A stretch of 64,000 nt of DNA from Omphalotus guepiniiformis (taxonomy: Eukaryota > Basidiomycota > Agaricomycetes > Agaricales > Omphalotaceae), in NCBI GenBank assembly GCA_028554645.1, contig JAQOOI010000043.1:124001-188000 (forward strand), given 5' to 3'. Shown piece after piece: positions 44,477 to 56,169 of the stretch; the stretch's first letter is position 1; every line of letters begins with the position of its first letter. Below the pieces are notes generated by a model. The model was not told where the DNA came from and did no database searches. It saw only the letters and a list, made by a program, of their open reading frames with translations. Made by a program: the position numbers and the translations under genes.

Positions 44477-46634
44477 ATGGCAGCTGAACACCCACCTCCA
44501 GTCGATTTGCTGAAAAATAAAGACTTCACTCGTACGTTGATTCTACCACAATAATCTTCATTTGTCTCTAATAGCCTCATCTAACAGGTGCATTAAGTTA
44601 CTCGGATGGCATATGCGGTGCTCTTTTGCACGGAAACCAATTCATCACTTCCCCCAACAACGTCGGAATTCCTTGCCCTTCTTCAGGCTCCACCAGAGAT
44701 CTTTTTCGCCGCGCTGATGCTAGATATGGGGTCGACGATCCTATTCAATGGCCACAACCTTATCATCCATCCTACCCCTACCTAGCTGCCGTCCACACTA
44801 GACAATCAGCACGTACCGAGGATATGGTTATGTTTAATGATTACAATGAAGAATATTTAGTCTCTCGCAAGCCAGGTGATCCGGAGGGTCATGGTATGGT
44901 GCGAGGAGAGGATTTCAGGATTCGTATTCAGGCTATGCAGGAGCGCGTCAAAGGTTTCAAAACAATCAACAAAGACGCAGTAATCGCTGGGCTTTTAGGC
45001 GAAGTAGAGCAGACTGTTGATGTTTGTTTCACGCGCATCACAAGTATCATGACTCCCTTCCGTGATCTTCGTCGAGGTTGGGTTGAGCTTCAAAGGGCAA
45101 TGCTCACAATTGAGGCTATCCTTGATTATGCGGAACTCTTCTACCCTCGAATGATTGGAAATGAACCTCCTGTTCTGCCTGATGAAGCCACATCGCGAAT
45201 GGGCTGCTTTGTGTGGGATGATCGTATCGCAAATCAGATGTTCAAGGCTGGAATTCCAGTCTATTACATTCGCCCGCTCAGCCAGTTCAGCCGCCAAAAC
45301 ATATGGAATGTGGTTTCTCTACGTCAGCCGAATTCTCTGTGTTCAAAAGGTGCTTCACCGCCATATCCTGTGATTTACAACGGTCAAGCAGGGTCAGAGG
45401 CGAAGTTCAGTGCGATTCGCAAGGCATCCATTGAATGCTTTGCTACTCCGAGCCCTTTCGCCAATGCACATTATCGGGACGAATATCCTTCTTCTTACGT
45501 TGTTGGGTCGAAGGGGATCATATCATCATCGTTTTCTGCACCCTCCACCTCTCTCTCCCAGCCCTCTTCTTTGAAGAGAACCTTCCCCCAAGCTTCCAAT
45601 GCCTCGCGCAAAAAGTCTAAGCCCACCATGTGCAGCAAAGCCCGTGAATGTAAGTGTATTCTCCGTCACTATTGAATCAAAGCCTAAACGTGGTTTCAGC
45701 ATCATCGAGGGTGAGAGACCCCTTTCTTGACTTGCCGCCCAACTCGTATCTTCCCTTGGGGTTGCCTGCATGGCTGGGTGTGAATATGAAGATCGACGTT
45801 CGTCATCCAGAGGCTCGGTTTTCACCAGCGGTGACTCCAAAGAAGTACACTGTAGTTCCTGACCCGGGGCTTTTCTTCAACGAGAGCACTCAAAATGCCT
45901 ATCTCTATCAATGGTCACATTTTCGTCCTGCGTGGCTGGCCTGGTGCAAAGATTCCAGTGCACCACCTCAACTTCTCACCATTAGCCAGTGGAGGAAGGT
46001 ACTGGGGTGCATAACATCACGGCAATGGGAGTCTGGCGTTGTAAAGGATTCCGAAATGGCAGGCGTTCACAAACTCATGAAGACGGTTATGGATGCTTAT
46101 AATCGAGGACTACCCATAGCACCACCGAGCCTTCCGCAGACTTCTTTTGACGTTGTGGAAGGAAAGAGACTTGTCTGGGAACTGCATATGATCAGTTTTC
46201 GACACGAGCTTTGTGCAGTTGATGCTCTCGCCGACACGTCTCAGCCTCAAGCATCGCCGACACGCTCTATCGAGGAATACAACGTAGCTCGTGCCAATCA
46301 CAATCGTGACCGACAACAGCTGATGAGCTATTGCTTCAACGATGGCAACGTCTTTGAGGTTGCCTCAGATCAGCTGGATTACGGACTATGCAGCGAATTG
46401 TGGCTTGATAGGTTGATTCCATTGCGGGCATTTTGGAAACTGATGGACTCATGGAGTGGTTCGAAGCCTGCTATTTGGCGGAGGCATAAAGAAATCGATT
46501 TCTCTCAACATCGTCAACAGTCTCAGGCGGGGCAAGAATGGGAAACTTGTCTCGTACAATTTTATGTGCAGAGCTATTACAATTTCATTGGACATCCTCC
46601 CACACTTCCTCGGCTTCTTCGCTCAGTGGTATGA
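44477..46634 (+). CDS. KDZ-element cargo protein of unknown function, 683 aa
   Basis: Exons 44477-44531, 44588-45649 and 45700-46634 join in frame to 683 residues. The ATG opens MAAEHPPPVDLLKNKDFT; the splice CGTACG...CAG continues into RALSYSDGICGALL. The C-terminal part (TISQWRKVLGCITS, KRLVWELHMISFRHELCAVD, HNRDRQQLMSYCFNDGNVFE, LWLDRLIPLRAFWKLMDSW) has the feel of the KDZ-associated hypothetical proteins that recur beside these transposases in mushroom genomes. I recall the pattern but no function. The central region is Ser-rich with KKSKP-type basic runs. The last codons (SVV then TGA at 46,632) overlap a GTATGA donor-like site, so a further exon is possible. Confidence 0.7.
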
Positions 46635-46909
46635 CTTGCTCGATCGATTACCTCGTAACATTATTTCTTGAATCGTGCACATTGTATTTGCTATCTTGTC
46701 AATCACTGTGTTTTTTGTTCAACCCCAGAGTGACATAAGACATACCCGGTGGGATTAGCTCGTGGTACACTTTCAACTTTTCTATTCCGTGTTTACTTGC
46801 TCATCATAACTGTTAGAATTCACTACAAACTGCGGTATCATGAGGGTGATTTCAAGGTATGTACATGGTTTCGTCCATTTGTACTTCTTACTAAGCTACG
46901 AAGTGTCCT

Positions 46910-48057
46910 TTAGCCTCTCAATGCCCTTTCAATGTCGTCGAACATGTCAGGATCCATCTCTCGCAGTTCCCTTTCCGCCTTGGTTAACTTTCGTTTGGGG
47001 TGTGCGCGGGCCAAGGCGCGCAAAGTGTTGCGAGAACTACTGGCGACAAGAATGGGTTTTGGTGTGCTGATCACCTCAACCTCGGAGTCGGAGCTCCACT
47101 CTATTGCACCAGCGTGCTTCGAGGGTCCAGCCTGGTTGTCGCCAGTGAAGTCCAGAATAGGCTTGGGTGAGATGATGACCTCAACCTCCGAGCTATCCCC
47201 TCTTGCGGTGACATGGGTTGAGCCACTTGCATCACCGTCGTCGCTCTGTATAGTGAGGTCGATGACAGAAGTGGCTCGAGTAGGCTGTGAGCTCTGCTGT
47301 CTCTTTAGTGCTTTTCCTTTGCCCTTCGGATCGAGCGTGGGAGGAGGCGTTATAAGAGGCGTAGGCATGACCTTAATACGCTTTCGGGGCGTCATTGGGT
47401 CGATGGCCTCATCGTCATCCCGGCCCCGCTTCATGGAAGTCGATTGGGAGCCGACACCAGGATGAAGGGTACGACTGCCAGTGATCGAGAGAGTGGAAGG
47501 GGTGTGTTGTGGAAGTGAGCCATCGGGGCGACGAGGAGCACGGCCGCCCGTGGTCATACGAGCAGAGCGTCCTCGGGGTGCTCGAGCTGCTGCAGGGGTA
47601 GAAGATGTATTGGTTTCGGAAGGGTGAAGAGGGAAATCATCTGTATCGATGTTCATCCATACTGAAAATCTCCGTGAGTACAGAATATATATATATATAT
47701 ATTAGTTGGCTTACCTTCGTCGTTCGATTTATTCTTTTTCCAGGCTTCAAAGATCCTGCGCAGACGCTCACGGTTGGCCGGCTCGAGCGGAGGCGCTGTT
47801 TTGCGTGGACAGTCGCGAGTACAATGGTTCTGCCAACCGTCCTCCAACCGACCAAAGAACTCCTTCTTGCCTTGACCCATCACGATGGAGTACAAGTGCC
47901 TGCTGACACGTTGCCGAGACGGATTGGGACAGATAGTGTTTGTATCGAAGTATTCGGGTTCCAAGTGCTCGAGAAGGTAGCTTACAGCTCGAGTGTGATC
48001 TCGAGCCTTCACGAGGAACTTGGGGTTATTGGGCTTGATGATTTGGCCGAGCTTCAT
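46910..48057 (-). CDS. KDZ-element cargo protein with SUMO-interaction-like motifs, 364 aa
   Basis: Exons 48057-47715 and 47661-46910 (donor GTAAGC, acceptor TTTTCAG; intron contains a TA run) join in frame to 364 residues. The first exon reads GQIIKPNNPKFLVKARDHTR, SRQRVSRHLYSIVMGQGKKE and CTRDCPRKTAPPLEPANRER. The second is disordered and charged: RKRIKVMP, VIDLTIQSDDGD, SSEVEVIISPKP and EVEVISTPKP. The repeated VxVI/VIDL plus acidic runs look like SUMO-interaction motifs. The frame is open upstream of this ATG to about 48,141, so an earlier leader exon may exist. No enzyme domain is recognised. It is divergent from the transposase gene. Confidence 0.6.
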
Positions 48058-48147
48058 TGAGTTTCCTATGCAGTGGTATGGATTCTTTCCTGCTTTTAAA
48101 TAGAATACTGACAATTGTCCATGCGTAGTGACAGTATGCAATCACAA

Positions 48148-48300
48148 GGTCAATGCGTCGTGAATGTATGATGGTCAAAGCATATGGTCAATGCGTCGTG
48201 AATGTATGATGGTCAAAGCATGACAGATAAGGGTCAATGCGTGAGGAATTCGAGTCAAGCTCAAGCTGATTGTCAATGCGTATATGATGGTCAAAGCTAG
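48148..48300. promoter_or_regulatory. Repeated GGTCAATGCGT / TGGTCAAAGC motifs in the bidirectional promoter
   Basis: A 38-bp unit (GGTCAATGCGTCGTGAATGT then ATGATGGTCAAAGCATAT) is repeated exactly in tandem from 48,148 to 48,223. Further partial copies (GGTCAATGCGT at 48,232, TGTCAATGCGT at 48,271, TGGTCAAAGC at 48,288) follow. They lie between the start of the minus-strand cargo gene and the transposase start at 48,395, so they are candidate operator sites for either. Confidence 0.6.
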
Positions 48301-48394
48301 TCATGCGTGCTTTGTTTTGCCGGTGAGGTGGTCTCACTGCCCTGCTTCATCACTGCCCTGCTTCATCCTTCTCACTCACTATCTACTGCGTAGG

Positions 48395-51300
48395 ATGTGC
48401 GCGAACAAGCGAAAATTTGACAGAATCAAGCCTAAGGTTGCGAAACACGACGGGCGAGGTTATCTTCCGGATGTGTCCACGGATAGTTCGAGTTCGGAAA
48501 CAGCGGCCGAGTCAGCTCTGCCACCATCTTCAGGCGAAGACATTGTCGACCACGATCAACTCATGGATAATCCCTCGGGGAGCAGTTGTGAAACGACAGC
48601 TGTTAAACAACAAGAAAAATTGCGGCAAAGGACGAGAGTAAGTCGCATGCCACCTTCATCTGACGATATATGATGACACTTCTTTCGTCAGCGTTCAATG
48701 GTTCAAGAACAGTTCGCCGGTGTAGTTCAGAACATCATCACCTTGCGCATCGCAAATATGGCCGATAGCCGCTTGAATGAAAGATGCGGTTGTGGTCAGC
48801 ACCAGCGACGAGTAAAATGCGAGGAGTGTCATCAGAAACCTCCTTTGTGTGTCGAATGCTTCATCAGAGACCACAAGCACAACTGGCTACACTGGGCAAA
48901 AGTCTGGAGGGCGGAGCTTGGCATATTCCAACGCTACGACATGTCGAGACTTGCTAGCCTCCTTGTTCCACCAGAAGGGTCGAAGGAAGAAGGGCAGAGG
49001 GAAGAGGGAAAGGAGGAAGAAGAGAAGAAGGGAAAAGAAAATATTCAGGACGCCATCTCTTTTGGTCATGATGGGGATGTATGCCCTTTCGCTGACAAGA
49101 CTGTCCTCATGACGCTTGTTGATCGTAACGGCGTCCACTCCACGAACGTCAGATTTTGTGGATGCCGCGGGACAGAAAAGTGGAAGCAGCTCCTTGCTGC
49201 TGAATTCTTTCCTGCGACAATTCTCGATACATCAACGGCGTTCTCATTCAACGTCCTCAATAACTTTCGAATCCATACACTCACATCAAGACAGAGTGCA
49301 TATGATTACTGTCGGGCACTGTATCGTCTTACAGACTATTATTTCCCTGAGCAGGTGCCAGTGCGTTTTTTGTTTTATTTCCTTATCCCTCTTGCTCACT
49401 TGATTCATTCGCAGCAAATTTATGACCAATTCATGCTCGCTTCTCGTGAATGGGATATCATCGAGGCGGAGATTTATCACGGGCAGGGGCATGGTATCGA
49501 TCAGGTCTTGCCCATGCGAAAGGCGGGTAACCTCATTGAGTATTGTCCAGCGTGTCCTGAAGCAGGTCTGAATATGGAAGAAGGATGGGAGAAGACAATA
49601 CCTGATCTCAAGTATGTGTTAGTACCTGAATTAAGCCAGTTTGTATCTCATGTGCTTGACTTTTCAGACATCTCCATTCAACACGACTCACTCTCGATGG
49701 CAATTTTCAAGCAAATCACTTGAGCAAACACCACGACCCAAACGACTTCTCGTTGTATGATGGTCGATCCATCTTTCCACATCACCAGGACGAGGAAAAG
49801 TGGTTGACAGACGTACCTCAATTGCAGAGTGGGGTGAGCTCTGGTTTCATCTTTAAGCATAGGGCATGAAGTTTACACGAAAATCACAGAAAAAGGTGTC
49901 TTGTAACTACCTCAAAGCCATTGCAGCGCAAAACAAGCGGAAGTTCAGAGGGATGGATGTCACTGGGGTAGTCAATGTGCAGTGTGATCACGTCTGTGTT
50001 CGTGCATCAACCGATATGCATCTTGGGGAAAGGTGTGTCTTGATTAACTGCTGCGGTTGTTCCATGAATGAATGTATCATCCAGGTTTGCAACCACAGAT
50101 TTCGCGCTCCAACACGCTCTGTCTCAACGACCTTTCAGTCCCAACACTGTGCCTGACCATGTCCTCAGCTATGATAGTCAGTGCAATTTCTGCCGCCATG
50201 TCCTCGAACGCTTTCGAAACTATGTACCGGAGCTTGCTCATATAATCAGGGGTATGCGGTTCATTATCCCGTCTATGCATGTGAGAAATCATCTTGACAT
50301 CTGCATGTATGTCTTCGCCTCTGCCTATAAGCCAAATGTTGGTCGTTTCATCGGAGAAACAGCTGAACATGTATGGGCAGAGTTGAATCATATCGGAGGG
50401 CAGATTCGGCAAATGAGCAATGGCCACCGCCAGGACGTTATCATCATGCATCTAGGAGAGTGGACATTCAGGAAGGTTCTCAGTATGGGTATGTCCTGCA
50501 CTATATGAGTGTCTTGAACTGGATCTGATACGCATTGATAGGTCAAAAACTTGAAACTGACTTGAATGATGCACGGTTGGCATACTATGCGGCACGCGAT
50601 AATCTTGTTGCACTTTATGGGATCCACGAGGACAAAATTGAGGTCTGGAATGCGATGGACCGGTCACCCAAACTAAACCCGAGGAAGGCCAAAGAGATTA
50701 CTTCGGTTTACTACAGCGGTGATATCAAAGGTGTGTTCGAATTTATTCAACGTTCTCGTACTAAACAGGCATCTAGCAATCTCGTTCAACAAGATGGTAC
50801 AGAAGATGCTCGATTCCGACAAAAAGATGAAATGTGGCGTGACTGAAGTCGAGGTCACAATCGTTGGCGCATTCTTGAGAGAAGCGTTGGAAATCCAGCA
50901 GGAACAGTATGTCATTCTCCCTACAGCTGTATTTGCCAACTGATGAAGTTGAAGACGTTCTCTTGCACGTAAAGTGAATCGCTCCGACTCTGAACCCTAC
51001 GAGTCTGGCGGAAAGGCTGAGGATATGAGTCTGGAAGAGGAGGTGAGGCGGGGAAGAGAGAAACTGAGCAGCCGTATTGGGCAGTGGCGGGAGACGCAAG
51101 AGATCATCATGCCAGGTGTCGAGGAACTCATTGTGAAGCAAGAAGCAGTGCATCCAGAGATGGAAACACTGTATTTACCTTCGGATATCAAGGAGGACCG
51201 ACCCGCAAGTCTTCACAATCTCGTAGAGAAGGAGAGAGGGCTCCGACATGCGATGCTTCTTGACCTCATCGATAACGTTAAAACGACTGTCCGGTATATT

Positions 51301-52828
51301 TCTGCTCTCCAAGACCGAAAGTACAAGCAAGATCGAGGGCAAAATCAAAATCTACGCTCAAATGCCGCTATTCTGAATGCGCAGATCAAACGAGATGCCT
51401 TGATTGCGGAGTACAATGCACACCAAAATGCGTTGTCGCACCTGGACTTCCACGACAATGCAAGCTTTCCTCCCCTGACCGTAAAAGATACTCTACGAAA
51501 GTCCACAGAGTTGAAACGTGGGCTTGGAGCATCGAGTAAACAAGACGGGCTGCTGTGGAATCTCAGGAGGTTTCCTAGTACCACTGGCCCAGACTCGGTT
51601 GCACCAGTAATCCCGGAAGAGGATGAGCCTGAAGCTGACGAGCTAGATACAGGAAGTGAGGATATCGGTAGGTTTTATCTGGTATTCTATACTGCTCCAA
51701 CTAATGATAGTTCTAGATACATCATCTCAGATGTTTCGCCGTAAACGTAAGTCAAAAGTTGCCACGAAAGAAGGGCTATCGAGTAAATTTTTATCGTTGC
51801 AGCCCCTCCACCTCGTCCAAAATCCTTCAAACATAGTGGGTCCGTGTTCTTCAGTATCCCACTAGCACTGATCCTTGTCTCCAGGCAACGTGAAGAGGGC
51901 AAAGACAATTTCAAAAACCAGTAACGAGTCAACCCAGCAACTTCAAGCTCAAACAGATACTTTAGTCCTTCAAGACGGCTGGATATGGAATCGCCCTGGC
52001 GAAGACTCAGATGAGTGGGCAGAAACACGTGTGTTGAAAACTTGTCTTGCGCGATCCTCACTCATTGCTCTACTTGTAGAGGACCGTGTTAAATTTTTTC
52101 GCGATGAAGCTGAGATGGAAAGGTGGCGGGAACAGGTTGAGATCAAGCATGCGGAGTTCGCTCGTTGCATTCGAAGCTTCGACAAGATGCATGAGGTTTG
52201 GATTAAGCTTGCAGTACAGAATGCTTCAGTGTCTAGAGGACATGTTGCCTATGCCCGGGAGAGGGCATATCGGTACCAGAGTCTCGCAAATGATTGCAGG
52301 AGGCGTTTTCGGCGTGCTGCAATACCTATGCTTCGAGTGATACCAACAGGCAAGACTCTGGCAGATCAAGTGTTGGAATGGCGTACGAAGGAGAGCGTGT
52401 TCTTCCCGAAACTTCGAAGGTGAGCTGCCTGTGGCATTGCCATAAGTTCGAAGTCTCTAACATTGGCTCTGGGAAGCATTCGGCCTCCTTATAGTGATCC
52501 AACTACTGCTGCTCCGGATGCTGAAGGAAACGAAGAAGACGATGAACGCGAAGACAGTGAACACGAAGACAGTGAACAGGACAATACTGAACAAGAAGAC
52601 AGCGAACACGAAGACAGCGAACACGAAGACAGCGAACGACGCAAAGGAGGCACTGAACACGAAGACAGTGTGAGCGTGGAGGACACCGAATGCACTGATA
52701 ATAACAAGTCCCCTTGCAGAAGTGGGCAGAAACGGGGCCGGGGCCGCGGACGTGGGCGGGGGCGCTCGCGCGGACGTGGGCGTGAACATGTTCAGCAGAA
52801 GGGGCTCAGAGGGAAGAGGAAGTCATAG
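48395..52828 (+). CDS. KDZ transposase with CxC2 cysteine cluster, complete (13 exons, 1,269 aa)
   Basis: Exons 48395-48637, 48692-49360, 49415-49611, 49668-49833, 49890-50032, 50085-50488, 50542-50730, 50777-50906, 50955-51667, 51711-51746, 51803-51835, 51885-52419 and 52477-52828 join with consistent phase. Residues about 110-150 hold the CxC2 cluster (CGCGQHQRRVKCEECH, then CVECF); VRFCGCRG and LLAAEFFPATILDTSTAFSF follow. The RNase-H-fold catalytic series is present: LTLDGNF (Asp about 380), LGER then FATTDFAL, LSYDSQCNF (Asp about 503), IPSMHVRNH and GRFIGETAEHVW (Glu about 564). The acidic residues expected of a DDE enzyme are therefore kept. A long helical region (EALEIQQEQRSLARKVNRSD...) comes next. 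The C-terminal tail has repeated EDSEHEDSE units and an RGRGRGRG stretch followed by GKRKS, probably for nucleic-acid contact. An unbroken frame across 12 introns argues for an active or recently active gene. Confidence 0.88.
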
Positions 52829-53209
52829 ACTTGTTCGTTCGGTGAGTGTATTCAATCTGTTGTGTGTTCAGTCATTCTCATGTTGTTCATTTTGAAAGCT
52901 TTTGTTCATTCGTTGCCTATAAGTTTGTTCAATCGTTACCCTCGTCTTGTTCATTCTGAAAGCTTCTGTTCAGTGAGTTGTTTGCTTCCTGTTCCGTTCA
53001 GTCAGACTTAAAATGTTCATTCCAAACACATATGTTCAGTCACTGCCTTTGTGTTCATATTTTCTGTTCATTCATACAGTTCTGTGTTCATTCCCATTTG
53101 TATTTAATTTTGTTGTGTTCAATTCTATGTTCATTCGATGTAATATGTTCAATTAAATGAATACAACTATTCTACTTGTGTTCAGTGTGCGAATGAACAA
53201 GGTTAAAAG
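52829..53209. promoter_or_regulatory. Subterminal TGTTCATTC-motif cluster, right
   Basis: The stretch after the transposase stop contains more than ten copies of TGTTCATTC, TTGTTCATTC, TGTTCAGT or close variants at irregular spacing. It is the inverted counterpart of the left subterminal cluster. Confidence 0.55.
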
Positions 53210-53247
53210 TCCGGTCGAGACCGGCTTGTTACGAACAAAGCTAGTCG
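53210..53247 (-). repeat. Inner 38-bp inverted repeat, right copy
   Basis: TCCGGTCGAGACCGGCTTGT followed by TACGAACAAAGCTAGTCG, the inverted partner of 38,130-38,167. Bases TTTTTCTG separate it from the right TIR. Confidence 0.8.
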
Positions 53248-53255
53248 TTTTTCTG

Positions 53256-56164
53256 GATGAGAACTACTGTCAACTACAGCTAGCTGATGACAGCTACTGC
53301 CAGCTGCTGCCAGGTGATTTAAGCTGATGTCAGCTGCTGCCAGATGATTTGAGCTGATGTTAGCTGCTACTAGCTGATGCCAGCTGCTGCCAGACCACAT
53401 CAGCTGAGGTGCACTGCTCCTAGCTCTTGCTAGCTAGTGTCAGCTGGTGCCAGCTAATGTGCACTGCTCCTAGCTCCTGCTAGCAGGTATCAGTTGATGC
53501 CAGCTGATATGCACAGCTTGTAGCTTCTGCTTGCAGGTGTCAGCTAATGTCAGCTGCTGCTAGATGATTTGAGCTGATGTTAGCTGCTGCTAGCTAATGC
53601 CACCTGCTGCCACATGACATTAGCTGATGTGCACTGCTCCTAGCTTCTGCTACCTGATGTCAGCTGAGGCCAGCTGCTGCCAGACAATTTGAGCTGATGT
53701 CAGCTGATGTCATCTAATGTCAGCTGGTGCTATATGAGCTGCTGATAGATACTGTTAGCTGCTGCTATATGATATGAGCTGCTAATAGATACTGTTAGCT
53801 GCTGCTAGCTCATGCCAGCTGCTGCTTGTTGCTCCTAGCCAGTCTCAGCCAATGTCAGCTGCTGCTAGATGATTTGAGCTGCTGCTAGCTGCTCTCACCT
53901 GATGCCAGCTAATGCTAGCTGATGTCCACTGATGTCAGCTGCTGGTGCTAGTTGGTGCCAGCTGGTATCAGCTAATGCTAGCTGCTCCCAGGTCCTGCCA
54001 GCTGGTGTCAGCTGATGTCAGCTCCTGACAGATGCTGATAGCTGCTGCTAGCTAATGCCAGCTACTGATAGGTGGTGCTAGCTGATGCCAGCTACTGATA
54101 GGTGGTGCTAGCTGATGCCAGCTGATGCTAGATATTGCTAGATGATGCTACCTCCCTGGAATTGTGATAATTCAATATCAATACTTCTCTGACACTACAA
54201 TAACACTATGTAAATAACATATCCATAATTTTCTTGAACTATGGTAACACTATGTAGATCACATTTCACTACTTCTCTGACACTATTATCATTCAATGTT
54301 AATACTTTTCTGAAAGTATAGTAATACTATGGAAACAACTTTCAAATAGTATCTTAAAATTATGCAATCTAATATTCAATACTTCACTGGAACTATGGTA
54401 ATTCAATATCAATATCTTTATTGACTTATGCTGGTACTATGTAGACTGCATATTAATACTTCTGTGATGTTATGCAAACTGATATTGAATATTATTCTGG
54501 ACTTGTGAAAATCCAATATTAATACTTCCCTAAAATTATGGTGATTTTACAGAAATCACTTTTGAATATATATCTGAAACTATGCAAACTATTATTCTTT
54601 CTTGAAACCATTACAATTTATTATCAATATTTCTCTGAAATTATGATAATACTATGGTTTTACTTGTGAGTATATCTCTGGAACTAGGCAAACTAATATA
54701 CTTCTCTGAACTGTGATATTAAGACATGATGACATTATGTAGACCACATATTAATACTTCTGTGGAATTATGCAAACTAATAATTAATACTTCTCTGAAA
54801 GTGTGAAAATGGAAGAATCACATACTAACACTTCTCCAGATTTATGTTGATACTGTGTAAACCACTTCTATATGTATCTCTGGAGTTATCAAATTAACAT
54901 TCAATTCTTTTCTAAAATTATCATAATCCAGTATCAAGATTTTTCTGAAAATACTAATACTATGTATAATTCAACCTTTGAGTAACTGAAACTATACAAA
55001 TCAACCTTCAATATTTCTCTGAAACAATGCTGATTTTATTTGAATACTTCCCTAAAATTATTGTAAATCTATGGAAACCACTAGGACTATGTAAACTATC
55101 ATCTAATACCTCTCTGAAAATATGATAATTCAATAATACTACTTCTCTGGAAGTATAGTGGCAGTATATGGAATATACTTCAGTACTTCTCTAGATTTAT
55201 TTTTATTCTATGCTACTTTTATATGTATCTCTAGAGTTATCATACTAACATTCAATTCTTCTCTAAAACTATCATAATCCAGTATCAAGATCTTTCTGGA
55301 AATACTAATACTATGTATAATACAACCTTTGAATGGATCACTGAAACTGTACAAATCAACTTTCAATATTTCTCTAAAACAATCATAATGCCAATTATTA
55401 TTAATACTTTTCTAAATTCATAGTAATTCTATGGATTAAATTTGAATATATTTCTGGAACTATGTAAACCATCATTAAATACTTCTCTCTAGAGGTATGA
55501 TAACAGTATGTGAATTACAAATCAATACTTCTTCAGATTTATGTTGATACCATGTAAACCACTTTTCAATGTATCTGTGGAATTATGCAAACTAACATTC
55601 AATATTTCTCTGAAAGTATTATAATCTAATATCAATACTTTCATGAGAATTTCATGAGAATATGATGATACTATGTATATTACTTATATATAGATTCCTG
55701 AAACTATGCAAATGAATTTTCAATACTTCCCTAGAAACTGAAATGATATTTATTGTTTAGATCAGTATAGAATTACATGTGTTTTTTATTATTCTATTAG
55801 ATTGTTCCTGGAGATATCTTGACTGTAAGGCATATGCAGTGCAAGAGATATATACTCCCATATGTATAGTGTAAATCCAGTATATAGCCAAAGAAATTTA
55901 TAATAATATTTTTTTTAAATAAGACTTCCATAATTCTTGGTGGACTAATGGAAGACTTACATTGTGACAATTTGTCACACTCTCAAGATACCATACTACC
56001 CTCTGGAACTTACTGTAGAAGTATGGTAGATATATTATAACTCTAAGAAATTTTTTTTTAAATAAGTTTTTGATAAATCTCAAGACTTACATTAATAATT
56101 CTCAAAATATTATCAGCATATTTCTCACATAATGCCATGGGAACTATGCTTTACCGGGCCCAGT
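53256..56164 (-). repeat. Right terminal inverted repeat, 2,909 bp
   Basis: It is the reverse complement of 33,653-36,561. The first 0.9 kb (to 54,149) is the AGCT 10-bp array in the orientation AGCTGATGCC; the rest is AT-rich with units around TCAATACTTCT and TCTCTGAAA. It ends CGGGCCCAGT. Confidence 0.88.
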
Positions 56165-56169
56165 GTGAC
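56165..56169. repeat. Target-site duplication, right copy (GTGAC)
   Basis: It is identical to 33,648-33,652 and directly abuts the right TIR tip. Confidence 0.75.

Larger units (their letters stand above)
33653..56164 (+). mobile_element. 22.5-kb KDZ-class DNA transposon with long TIRs and six genes
   Basis: The element begins ACTGGGCCCG and ends CGGGCCCAGT, flanked by GTGAC on both sides. Its ends are 2,909-bp inverted repeats. Inside lie a complete KDZ transposase (48,395-52,828) and five other intron-containing genes on both strands: 38,465-38,958 (-), 39,244-41,727 (-), 42,774-43,807 (+), 44,477-46,634 (+) and 46,910-48,057 (-). KDZ transposases (Kyakuja, Dileera, Zisupton) are a known expanded class in basidiomycetes. 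I do not know of a described element with this TIR length and layout. A nested alternative is possible: a 15.1-kb core (38,130-53,247) with its own 38-bp inverted repeats inserted into an older palindromic element. No convincing target duplication was seen around the core. The core retains CpG, unlike the flanking NLR and Gypsy DNA. Confidence 0.8.

Noticed and set aside
38130..53247. TET/JBP dioxygenase cargo, reported in association with KDZ transposons
   Set aside because: None of the five cargo genes shows an HxD...H dioxygenase motif or related sequence.
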